Source of the DNA: Bolinopsis microptera
Taxonomy: Eukaryota > Ctenophora > Tentaculata > Lobata > Bolinopsidae
NCBI RefSeq assembly: GCF_026151205.1
Contig: NC_087072.1
Location: 1,569,375-1,633,374, forward strand
Direction: 5' to 3'
Length of the DNA: 64,000 nucleotides
Shown here: positions 30,783-40,773 of the stretch, in pieces
How positions within the stretch are numbered: the first letter of the stretch is position 1
Layout of the letters: every line of letters starts with the position of its first letter
Notes under the pieces: model-generated
Told to the model about the DNA's origin: nothing
Databases searched by the model: none
What the model saw: the letters and a program-made list of their open reading frames with translations, nothing else
Position numbers and translations under genes: made by a program

Positions 30783-31945
30783 GTTAAGGAGGTCTACGAG
30801 CACAGGGCCAAGAAACAAGAAGGGAGCAGTCGGTGGGGTTACACTAATGAGCTGAGTACTAGAGAAAGAGATCTTTACTTCAGAGAGTTAGTAGGGGTAA
30901 CAGTGCAAGGCAGGATGGGCCTGGGATCCAAGAGGAGTGTAGCCAGTGAAAAGGAAAAACTGGAAGAACTGGTATCCCACATCTCAGAGCAGGATATCCT
31001 GTTGACACTGGTAGACAAGAGAGTTCAAGGACAATTCTTAACATGGGAAAACACCATGCAGCTAGACCTAGGTTGGAACAACCTTATTTACAACTACAAG
31101 ATGAGCCCTGCTCTTCTTAAGTTCCACCTCAATGCAACCCATGACGTTGCAAATACTCCAGCAAACATGAGCCTGTGGAACTATGCTGACACAGGACACT
31201 GTCCACTTTGCGGATGGAGACACTGCAACATTAGGCACATTTTGGTAGCTTGCAACTTCTCGCTGAACAACAAACGATACAATTGGAGGCATGACAACGT
31301 GCTGCGGGGACAGCGGGTCATTGCAAAATCCCTACTGGATCAAATGGAGAAGTTCAACAACAAAGACTTTGAACTTGAAGTTCAGGACTGGACAGGCTTC
31401 ATATCAAGTCATCTATCAGCTGTTACCAAAAACCAAAGACGAAGATGAAAAGAGAGAGCCCTTTTGAGAAAGACCAAGATGGGCAGATTATCTGGGACGA
31501 AGATGACCTCCCAGCATAGTTCCCCCAGCACATCTACGGAACTGCAGAACGTCCTGATATTGTAGTCTGGTCTGATAAAGGAAAGGTGGTCATATTAGTA
31601 GAATTGACAGTTGGTGACGAGAGTAACTTTAGTGACCAAGTAGAACGTAAACAAGCACGTTACAACAGAGAGCTTATTCCTGGGCTGCATGGCAGTGGTC
31701 GGAAAGCTCAGCTTTTTACGGTAGAGGTTGGGTGTAGAGGCTTCTGGCATCATACCTTACCAGCCCTACTATATATACTAAACTACTTTGGTGTTACAAA
31801 GAGAGTAAAGAAAGCAGTGTTCCAAGAGGCGGCTTTGGTTGCTCTCAGATGTTCCTATGCAATCTGGTTAGCAAGAGAAAACAAGAAGTGGAGTCCCTGC
31901 TACAACATCGCACAAAGACCCACTGTTCTACCATCAACTGAGTGA
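30783..31945 (+). pseudogene. 3' end of an R2/NeSL-type retrotransposon: zinc knuckle and restriction-like endonuclease
   Basis: The first frame is open from 30783 (after TAA) to the stop at 31448 and contains HCPLCGWRHCNIRHILVACN and NKRYNWRHDNVL, the CCHC knuckle and RYxWRHDxVL block after the reverse transcriptase of R2-like elements. A second frame, interrupted by TAG at 31517-31519, then reads AERPDIVVWSDKGKVVILVE and RKQARYNREL up to the stop at 31945. This fits a PD-(D/E)xK restriction-like endonuclease with its PD, E and K residues kept. The reverse transcriptase is absent, and a frame change plus a stop separate the two domains, so this is a truncated dead copy. Confidence 0.75.
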
Positions 31946-33236
31946 GCTGAGTGTTGGGCCCTTAAAACATTGTTTAAAGCCACACCTGGAATCTCAAGTA
32001 CCAGGATCAGAGATGGAAGCTAAGCAGATACATAGATGGAGTTGCTATCGAAAGATATAGAACTCAGGTATCCAACATCGTACCTTGATTATATTGTGGT
32101 ATTTTCTTTCTTAACACTTACTGATGTGATACACTACCTTAAGCCTGCGCTACACATAGCTATTGCGTCAAAACTACACTACCGTAATCATTTGGAAACC
32201 CCCCTAGCTCAGCTAGCTGATTATGTAATATGTAAACGACCCCTTATGCTAATTTGTAGTTGATCCTAGCTAGCGCTAGCCGACGAGTAATACTTCACAT
32301 AGCCATTATATGTGTATACCGATACGCGTACTGCCTTCGGCGGTCGCGCGCTACTGCAAGCGAGAGGGCTCTGGTTAGAGCAAACTTCTTAGTAATATCG
32401 CAAACATTTAAAACCGATACTTAGGGATAGTTAGCGCTGGCCAACGCTTACCTGGGGACCCCAGGCTATCATGTTCATAAACACAGAAAATAGGAATTAG
32501 GCCGAATGACAGGTTGAGCTCCGCCTAGCTAGTAAGCCAACGCTAGCTGACGATTGTAATTTATGTTTATAACCGTACATTTACAAATATATGCGCACCG
32601 AGTTGGACTTGGATTTGAAAAAAATATTTCCAATTTTAAGATTATCACCCGTTAACTTACAATGGTTTTGCAGCCGTACAAAACGGTTTTACATAAACCC
32701 TAATCCCAATTCAATCCTAACGACCTAACCCTAACCATAACCCCGAAGCTATCCATAACCCTTACCACAACCCTAACCCTAACCCGAACCCTAAACAATC
32801 GAATTCATGTTTTACTAACCTGTCACGTGACCAAAACGGTTTTTTGCCCATAACTCTCCAGGGAAACAATTTTACCCTACGTACTCATGGGGGTGATTCG
32901 GAATCAGCGTCCAAAATACTTATACACCGATTTAGATCAAATTCATACCCAAAGGGCCTTTTCACAAGAATTTTCTTAAAATTTTGGCGAGCGATTTAGT
33001 AGGAGCTGTTGACATGACTCCAGCTCCATTAAATTAATTAATTACCACTCGAAGTGTGCAAAAACAATAAAAATTGTGTCAAATATTTAGTGGAAATCTT
33101 TTTTTTTTAATTTAATATGTTTTACAAATGTTCAATTCTCGGTTTTTTTGTTTTGGATATCTTCGTTAAGTGAAATTTCTATAAACTTTAAGCTAGAGCT
33201 TATGTTTGAATTGATTGACGATGTCAACCCTTCCAG
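31946..33236. other. Non-coding part of the tandem unit
   Basis: After the endonuclease stop comes an AT-rich stretch with several GCTAGC/AGCGCT palindromes (32265-32280, 32430-32450, 32530-32550), then the telomere-like tract listed separately. The 75-codon ORF at 32036-32263 has no recognisable domain. Confidence 0.45.
32690..32965. repeat. Degenerate telomere-like tract plus conserved flank (copy 1)
   Basis: Irregular CCCTAA/CCTAACC repeats (32697-32795) followed by CTGTCACGTGACCAAAACGG and GATTCGGAATCAGCGTCCAA. The same order of motifs is found in the foldback element at 52543-53622, so this is a shared mobile module rather than a chromosome end. Confidence 0.8.
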
Positions 33237-33515
33237 ATCGAATTGCTCTACGGAACAACGATCTCGTGATAAACGGATTAAACGGATTAAAACGGAAGGG
33301 GGAGTGTTCAATAAAACCAAAACCCCTACCACCCGTAAGTTTTCATACCGTTTAATATTTAATTTTTACAAGGTAAACACCTTAACATATATTTTTATAA
33401 ATAGAAAATTAGCGTATAGAGTATCAACATTACACAAAACAATTTCATGATAACTGTCTACCTCAACATGTTTCCGTATTATTAAGGAATAAAATTTATG
33501 TAAACCGTATACATC

Positions 33516-33869
33516 TTACAAATATTTATGGAAACGCTTAGCAAGCAGTCTCTTGGGTATCTTAGACTTTTTCACCAAATCTAAAACAGTCTTATAACCC
33601 TTTGGTGGTCTTTTTCGCCCATCTACTAGTCCATAAACTACCTCATCAAAGTGAATTTCGGGATAGTTCCTTGGACCGTGGGATAGAGTTCCATCCTTTG
33701 CTCTGTACAGTTTCATGGCTGCGAAATAATCCAACAATGTTTTACATCGTTTAGGGCTTTTACTGAGCTGTGGAACATCTAACGATTTATATGCAATAAC
33801 ATCACTAGGAACTATAACCTTGATAGTTTCCAAGTTTTTATCTACAGGAACAAGCTTATATTCTGTCAT
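33516..33869 (-). CDS. Unknown basic 117-aa protein ORF, second copy
   Basis: Identical in every residue to the ORF at 30287-30640, displaced by 3,229 bp. Identity is expected from the tandem duplication and therefore says nothing about selection. Confidence 0.5.
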   Translation of the reverse strand: MTEYKLVPVDKNLETIKVIVPSDVIAYKSLDVPQLSKSPKRCKTLLDYFAAMKLYRAKDGTLSHGPRNYPEIHFDEVVYGLVDGRKRPPKGYKTVLDLVKKSKIPKRLLAKRFHKYL

Positions 33870-34011
33870 TGTCTATGTGATCAGTGAAACAGTCTACTTA
33901 AATAGCAGAGATTATACTAGCAACAACCAGTAAAATGAAACGTAAGATCTTTGAAATTCCTTCTCCCTGGTGTCTAAAAGTTACTCTCTAAAGAACAGCA
34001 AGGATCCTTAA

Positions 34012-35174
34012 GTTAAGGAGGTCTACGAGCACAGGGCCAAGAAACAAGAAGGGAGCAGTCGGTGGGGTTACACTAATGAGCTGAGTACTAGAGAAAGAGA
34101 TCTTTACTTCAGAGAGTTAGTAGGGGTAACAGTGCAAGGCAGGATGGGCCTGGGATCCAAGAGGAGTGTAGCCAGTGAAAAGGAAAAACTGGAAGAACTG
34201 GTATCCCACATCTCAGAGCAGGATATCCTGTTGACACTGGTAGACAAGAGAGTTCAAGGACAATTCTTAACATGGGAAAACACCATGCAGCTAGACCTAG
34301 GTTGGAACAACCTTATTTACAACTACAAGATGAGCCCTGCTCTTCTTAAGTTCCACCTCAATGCAACCCATGACGTTGCAAATACTCCAGCAAACATGAG
34401 CCTGTGGAACTATGCTGACACAGGACACTGTCCACTTTGCGGATGGAGACACTGCAACATTAGGCACATTTTGGTAGCTTGCAACTTCTCGCTGAACAAC
34501 AAACGATACAATTGGAGGCATGACAACGTGCTGCGGGGACAGCGGGTCATTGCAAAATCCCTACTGGATCAAATGGAGAAGTTCAACAACAAAGACTTTG
34601 AACTTGAAGTTCAGGACTGGACAGGCTTCATATCAAGTCATCTATCAGCTGTTACCAAAAACCAAAGACGAAGATGAAAAGAGAGAGCCCTTTTGAGAAA
34701 GACCAAGATGGGCAGATTATCTGGGACGAAGATGACCTCCCAGCATAGTTCCCCCAGCACATCTACGGAACTGCAGAACGTCCTGATATTGTAGTCTGGT
34801 CTGATAAAGGAAAGGTGGTCATATTAGTAGAATTGACAGTTGGTGACGAGAGTAACTTTAGTGACCAAGTAGAACGTAAACAAGCACGTTACAACAGAGA
34901 GCTTATTCCTGGGCTGCATGGCAGTGGTCGGAAAGCTCAGCTTTTTACGGTAGAGGTTGGGTGTAGAGGCTTCTGGCATCATACCTTACCAGCCCTACTA
35001 TATATACTAAACTACTTTGGTGTTACAAAGAGAGTAAAGAAAGCAGTGTTCCAAGAGGCGGCTTTGGTTGCTCTCAGATGTTCCTATGCAATCTGGTTAG
35101 CAAGAGAAAACAAGAAGTGGAGTCCCTGCTACAACATCGCACAAAGACCCACTGTTCTACCATCAACTGAGTGA
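34012..35174 (+). pseudogene. R2/NeSL-type retrotransposon 3' fragment, second copy
   Basis: Same content and same disabling changes (stop ending the first frame at 34677, TAG at 34746-34748) as 30783-31945. The shared lesions show the fragment was already dead when the unit was duplicated. Confidence 0.75.
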
Positions 35175-35918
35175 GCTGAGTGTTGGGCCCTTAAAACATT
35201 GTTTAAAGCCACACCTGGAATCTCAAGTACCAGGATCAGAGATGGAAGCTAAGCAGATACATAGATGGAGTTGCTATCGAAAGATATAGAACTCAGGTAT
35301 CCAACATCGTACCTTGATTATATTGTGGTATTTTCTTTCTTAACACTTACTGATGTGATACACTACCTTAAGCCTGCGCTACACATAGCTATTGCGTCAA
35401 AACTACACTACCGTAATCATTTGGAAACCCCCCTAGCTCAGCTAGCTGATTATGTAATATGTAAACGACCCCTTATGCTAATTTGTAGTTGATCCTAGCT
35501 AGCGCTAGCCGACGAGTAATACTTCACATAGCCATTATATGTGTATACCGATACGCGTACTGCCTTCGGCGGTCGCGCGCTACTGCAAGCGAGAGGGCTC
35601 TGGTTAGAGCAAACTTCTTAGTAATATCGCAAACATTTAAAACCGATACTTAGGGATAGTTAGCGCTGGCCAACGCTTACCTGGGGACCCCAGGCTATCA
35701 TGTTCATAAACACAGAAAATAGGAATTAGGCCGAATGACAGGTTGAGCTCCGCCTAGCTAGTAAGCCAACGCTAGCTGACGATTGTAATTTATGTTTATA
35801 ACCGTACATTTACAAATATATGCGCACCGAGTTGGACTTGGATTTGAAAAAAATATTTCCAATTTTAAGATTATCACCCGTTAACTTACAATGGTTTTGC
35901 AGCCGTACAAAACGGTTT

Positions 35919-36194
35919 TACATAAACCCTAATCCCAATTCAATCCTAACGACCTAACCCTAACCATAACCCCGAAGCTATCCATAACCCTTACCACAAC
36001 CCTAACCCTAACCCGAACCCTAAACAATCGAATTCATGTTTTACTAACCTGTCACGTGACCAAAACGGTTTTTTGCCCATAACTCTCCAGGGAAACAATT
36101 TTACCCTACGTACTCATGGGGGTGATTCGGAATCAGCGTCCAAAATACTTATACACCGATTTAGATCAAATTCATACCCAAAGGGCCTTTTCAC
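35919..36194. repeat. Degenerate telomere-like tract plus conserved flank (copy 2)
   Basis: Copy of 32690-32965 in the second tandem unit; the compared sequence is the same. Confidence 0.8.
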
Positions 36195-36698
36195 AAGAAT
36201 TTTCTTAAAATTTTGGCGAGCGATTTAGTAGGAGCTGTTGACATGACTCCAGCTCCATTAAATTAATTAATTACCACTCGAAGTGTGCAAAAACAATAAA
36301 AATTGTGTCAAATATTTAGTGGAAATCTTTTTTTTTTAATTTAATATGTTTTACAAATGTTCAATTCTCGGTTTTTTTGTTTTGGATATCTTCGTTAAGT
36401 GAAATTTCTATAAACTTTAAGCTAGAGCTTATGTTTGAATTGATTGACGATGTCAACCCTTCCAGATCGAATTGCTCTACGGAACAACGATCTCGTGATA
36501 AACGGATTAAACGGATTAAAACGGATTAAACGATTCAAAAGTCAAATTACAATGGTAATGTCTGACCAGATATAAAAATTAAATTTACCCAAAAGTCATA
36601 AAGTATATATATACAATGAACCCCGTAAATCTTAAGAGTTAGATTCAAAATACTTAATAATTTAAATGAACTTTTCTGAAAGTGTTCCGAGTCATAGA

Positions 36699-39600
36699 TT
36701 ATAATTTGGCAATATTGTTAATGTTAGGAATTTGTTTGGGGGACGCTTTAGGGAATCTTCGTTCATGAGCTTTGGTAAGGAACCTTCCTAGGTCTCCGAT
36801 GGTTGTAGGGTGTGCGAAGATCTGTCCAATGTCAGAGAAGAGTAATGTTTTACTTTGTTGGGACAAACAGTGGCGGAGATCTTCATAGAGAGGGCAAGTA
36901 CGCAATACATGAAGTTCATCTTCGATGATTGGATCAGGGAAAGGAAGCTCTAGAAGAAGATCGAGTGACTCCACATCTGTAGTAGAACAGTGTTTGCATG
37001 CCCTATTCGAAAGTTTTTGTCGATGCATGCCGTGTCTTCCAGTTTCGATGTTGTATTGATGCGAGCTTGTTCTGAGTTGCGCAAGTCTCCTAGTCTGCTG
37101 TGGCCGTAGGTTGATCGACAGGTATGTTTCGCAACCGAAGCTTGCCTTGATGAGGTTATAGAATCCTAGTTTTCTGTTGAGTTTTCGCTCTTTGTTCCAT
37201 TGTTGAACGAAAAGGGTTTTCATAGCCTCGCTGATTTTGAGCGGGTTTGAAATATCACTTCCTCCTGTCAGTTCTTTCACTGTGTTCTTAGTGGATTCCA
37301 GCCGGGAGAACCATAACAGTTTCAGATCCCTCTGCTCGGCGTAAGCGTGCCTCACTAAAGAAGAGCATCCCTCTTTGTCCAGTCCCTCCAACCTCCCGAG
37401 GTAGCTATAGACTTGGGACGTAAGCTCGATGGCAAGCGGGTATCTTCCAGTGTCACCCCACACAGCGGTGTTTGAAGTCGATTTGTTGACATTCATAGTC
37501 CATTTCATAAATGATAGGTGAACTTTCTCCAGGGGGTCTTTTGCTGTATCCTGAGTAGCCGGATAACTCCCCGAAGCAAAGATAGACATGAAATTTGTCA
37601 TGGGAAGCCAGATCTGACACCCGTAGGATAGAACAGGAACAATCAGAGTGTCGAAAAGCTTAAACACAGTTGTCTTCCGGAGGTATCGAAGGTCAAGCAT
37701 ACTCTTGAGAGAGAAGTAGCTCCGGAGCCCTTTTTGTCTAAGCTTTATCTGAGCAAGTTTTAATGATCCCGTGAGTGTGAACGTAATTCCAAGATATGTG
37801 TACTCACGCACTGATGGCAAGGTCATTTCCCCGTAGACAAAATTAGTACTGTCCTTGAGCACCCGTCCTGCCCGGTTAAACACCATAATTGCTGTTTTTG
37901 ATATGTTAACCGATAACCCCCACTCTTGACAGTAGGTGTGTAAAACTTCTAACATTCTTTGAAGACTCTCTTGATCGAGAGCCAACAGAATCAGGTCATC
38001 GGCCCAGAGGAGGTGGGTTACTCTAGTACTTTTCAGTAACGGTACTTCGACATTTTCCATAGAATTAAGGTCTTCTGATAGCTGGTGTATGAAGCATTTG
38101 AAGAGTTCTGGAGACATGGGGTGTCCTTGTTCAGTCCCGCAAAGAACATCGATCTTTTCAGAGAGCTTGTTCAAGAGCTTGATTTTTGCTTTGGAGTTTG
38201 TGTACATGAACTCCATGCAACCAAAGAATCTTCCTTTGATGCCTAGTTTCCAGAGTTTGTACAAGAGTGCCTCCCGGCAGACTGTATCAAACGCTTTGGC
38301 GTAGTCAACAAAACAGGAGAACAATCTGCCTTTGTTAGCTTTTACATATTTTTCTATGCAAGTCGACAGTGTCAATATATGATCTGCTGTTTGCGCGTTT
38401 TTGCAAAACCCCAGTTGATTGGGGGTGTCAGGGTTTGTTTCAGTACAGAATTTTGTTAGTCTCTGGAGGAGAATACTTGCAACCAGTTTTCCCACGTTGC
38501 TAGCTACTGCGATTGCCCTATAGTTGTTGGGATCGTAGATGTTGCCTTTTTTGTGCAGAGGCGTCACAACAGATGTTCCCCAGGGATAAACTCTGTGTGA
38601 TAAACATAGGTTAAAGAGATGCAGTATAGCGCACTGCATATGTTTTCCAGAGAGTTTGAGAAATTCATTGGGGATTAAATCCTCCGACACTGCTTTCCCT
38701 TTCTTGAGCACTCGAGTACAAGCCAACAGTTCTTCGGAGCTTATGTCTTGGTCAAGGATTTCTGTGAGTGTTTGCTGGGTGGCATCTCTGTCCATTTCGT
38801 CTTGTAGTTCTTTTATTTTCTTAGGGCTGATCGATGGTTTACTATACAGCTCTTTGAAGAATTTGCTGAAGTTAAGCATATCAAAGACGTCCAATTTGCT
38901 TCCATTTGTCTTCATATCTTTAAGCCTCTTGAAACGGGACCAGTTAATATTTTTGCCTCGTTCGATGTCACTACATAGGTCCTCTATGAATGCAGACTTT
39001 TTAAGTTTTATGAGTTTCCGATATGATCGTCGACTTTCATAGTAAGAGTCTCTGAGTTTTTTATTCGTAGGATTTTTGCCGTAACTTTTGGACAGTTTGT
39101 TCAACTCCCGCTTGCCGTTTATACAACTTACATCAAACCACGGAGCTTTGGGCTTCATCCTTTGTCTCCTTTTTCTTTTTCCGCTCACTATTTTCCTATC
39201 TGGCTTGTTCCTCGGACCCTTTGTCGGAAGAATAACATCGGCAATGTCTTGGAAGATAGATACGAGTTCTTCATTAAGACACAAAACTTGTTCTCTGTCT
39301 GTGCATTGGGTTTCCGCGATTCGGGTTATTTTCTGAACAAATTCTGGCGAATTCTGGATCGCATGAAACTGAAATTGAAGTTTCTCGTCCTCATTATCCC
39401 ATTTGTATTTTTTAGGTGCGTCTTCTAGTGTTTCAAGTAGATCCTCTGCATCAACCAAGTTGTGTTTGTGCTTTATTTTGCAGATGCACGGCTTGTGGTC
39501 AGAAAATTTGTTAAGATTCTGCACTTGGAAGGACAGCACTGATTCCAACAATTCAGGTGTGACTGCCATATAGTCAACTACGCTGGCACCATTGTAGTTG

Positions 39601-39896
39601 ACAGAGGTATATTCCCCAAAGATGTCTCCCAGTGTATTACCATTTAGCAGCGATAGTCGATTACAAGCGAGGAAATCTAACAGTAGGTTACCCCTAGAGT
39701 TAAGTACTTGATCCTTGCTTACTCTCCCACTAGTCTTTGGATGGCTGGAGGGGATTTCATCTGGTTCAGAGTTAGGGTCGTCATCTTCAAAGTCGAAGTT
39801 TGTGTTTCCAGTACGGGCATTTAGGTCACCCACCAGCAAGATCTTGCCAAGATCGGGGTTCTGAGCGTGATATGCATGGCTGGACGTGATATGCAT
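36699..39896 (-). CDS. LINE polyprotein with endonuclease remnant and WADD reverse transcriptase
   Basis: A 1065-codon ORF. The N-terminal ~150 residues are the C-terminal part of an AP endonuclease (KILLVGDLNARTG, later SDHKPCICKI); its catalytic N-terminal part is missing, so the copy is 5'-truncated near 39880. The reverse transcriptase follows: TPLHKKGNIYDPNNYRAI, LGFCKNAQTADHIL, CFVDYAKAFDTV, GTEQGHPMSPELF and LLWADDLILLA near residue 633. The C-terminus has RACKHC ... DELHVLRTCPLY, a CCHC-like knuckle. It is the same family as 16011-18233 (both have WADD and GTEQGHPMSPELF) but clearly diverged. There are no stops, yet it lacks a complete endonuclease. Confidence 0.85.
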   Translation of the reverse strand: MHITSSHAYHAQNPDLGKILLVGDLNARTGNTNFDFEDDDPNSEPDEIPSSHPKTSGRVSKDQVLNSRGNLLLDFLACNRLSLLNGNTLGDIFGEYTSVNYNGASVVDYMAVTPELLESVLSFQVQNLNKFSDHKPCICKIKHKHNLVDAEDLLETLEDAPKKYKWDNEDEKLQFQFHAIQNSPEFVQKITRIAETQCTDREQVLCLNEELVSIFQDIADVILPTKGPRNKPDRKIVSGKRKRRQRMKPKAPWFDVSCINGKRELNKLSKSYGKNPTNKKLRDSYYESRRSYRKLIKLKKSAFIEDLCSDIERGKNINWSRFKRLKDMKTNGSKLDVFDMLNFSKFFKELYSKPSISPKKIKELQDEMDRDATQQTLTEILDQDISSEELLACTRVLKKGKAVSEDLIPNEFLKLSGKHMQCAILHLFNLCLSHRVYPWGTSVVTPLHKKGNIYDPNNYRAIAVASNVGKLVASILLQRLTKFCTETNPDTPNQLGFCKNAQTADHILTLSTCIEKYVKANKGRLFSCFVDYAKAFDTVCREALLYKLWKLGIKGRFFGCMEFMYTNSKAKIKLLNKLSEKIDVLCGTEQGHPMSPELFKCFIHQLSEDLNSMENVEVPLLKSTRVTHLLWADDLILLALDQESLQRMLEVLHTYCQEWGLSVNISKTAIMVFNRAGRVLKDSTNFVYGEMTLPSVREYTYLGITFTLTGSLKLAQIKLRQKGLRSYFSLKSMLDLRYLRKTTVFKLFDTLIVPVLSYGCQIWLPMTNFMSIFASGSYPATQDTAKDPLEKVHLSFMKWTMNVNKSTSNTAVWGDTGRYPLAIELTSQVYSYLGRLEGLDKEGCSSLVRHAYAEQRDLKLLWFSRLESTKNTVKELTGGSDISNPLKISEAMKTLFVQQWNKERKLNRKLGFYNLIKASFGCETYLSINLRPQQTRRLAQLRTSSHQYNIETGRHGMHRQKLSNRACKHCSTTDVESLDLLLELPFPDPIIEDELHVLRTCPLYEDLRHCLSQQSKTLLFSDIGQIFAHPTTIGDLGRFLTKAHERRFPKASPKQIPNINNIAKL

Positions 39897-40773
39897 GGCT
39901 GGTCATACAATTATCTAAATTCTCACGTGAGTAGGTTTGATTTGGGTTCGAGAACGTTTTTTGGACGTTTTTTAAAGAAAATGGTAAAAGTTGCGTTTTT
40001 TAAAGATTCCATTTGCGTTTTTCCCAACCCTGGTTTAAGTCCTCCAAATGTTTGAATTATTCGTATTATTAATAACCGAGTTTTATGGTCTCATGCATGC
40101 TGCGCTCAATTTTATAAAGATTAACGTATTATTATACAATGCATTATTATTAATACCTCGTTACAACTCGGATCTCGTTATGACGCGTTTTGAGCAAATA
40201 GTTTCCGCCCTCATTTACCCTATTATATATGAAAAGTGTACCATGTCCAAGAATAACGATAAATTCACCTGACGTATGGCAATCTACTTGTCGTATATTC
40301 GTCCTCTTACGAATGCGATGGTAGATACGACAGTCAATTATTGAGTTGACAATAGTTCACTGAGTAAACACATGCCTTAAGTGACGTAAATAAGCAATAT
40401 GACATGACAGTTTGAGTTAACACGCGCGACTATAACAGCTGTGGTAAATAATAAACGATAAATATCAATGATATGCCATGCTGTAAACACAACCTTTATC
40501 TCAACAAAACTGTTGTAGGAGGAGCATATTACTATATTACAAAGTTACGACAAGTAGATCACCATATGGAAAAGCTTAATATAGTATGGAATATCATAAA
40601 ACAATACGTTGCACCAAACATTGACCTATGTACGTACTGTAACTGTAAGACTAGTCCTAACTCCTAAGTGTAACCCTGTTTATGTTACGCGAACCTCGCT
40701 ATTTTTCCCTCCATCTATGTTGTATGCGCGTTATTGCGAGGATCTACAGTACATTTAAGTACTGAAAACTCAC
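39897..40773. other. Spacer between LINE and the secreted-protein gene
   Basis: A short tandem (GTGATATGCATGGCTGGAC, then GTGATATGCATGGCTGG) marks the truncated LINE end at about 39869-39902. Further exons of the minus-strand gene at 40774-42387 should lie to the left but none was recognised here. Confidence 0.4.

Larger units (their letters stand above)
30066..33294. repeat. First copy of a 3,229-bp tandem duplication
   Basis: Every ORF and all sequence I compared in this unit recur 3,229 bp downstream without a difference. It starts GAAGGGGGAGTGTTC and ends ACGGATTAAAACGG. Contents: a partial exon, an unknown 117-aa ORF (minus), an R2-like retrotransposon fragment (plus), a telomere-like tract and a putative last exon. 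It is either a very recent duplication or an assembly duplication. Confidence 0.95.
33295..36523. repeat. Second copy of the 3,229-bp tandem duplication
   Basis: Direct head-to-tail copy of 30066-33294; the junction is at about 33295. Right of the copy the sequence continues ATTAAACGATTCAAAAG, which weakly resembles 30011-30028 just left of the first copy. Confidence 0.95.

Noticed and set aside
31586..31945. A separate 119-aa gene starting at 31586
   Set aside because: The same frame continues upstream into the PD motif of a retrotransposon endonuclease, so this is part of a broken element and the nominal start codon is not meaningful.
32690..32965. CCCTAA repeats suggesting a chromosome end or fusion site
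   Set aside because: The repeats are short, irregular and embedded in a module found three times in the window, including inside a transposon.
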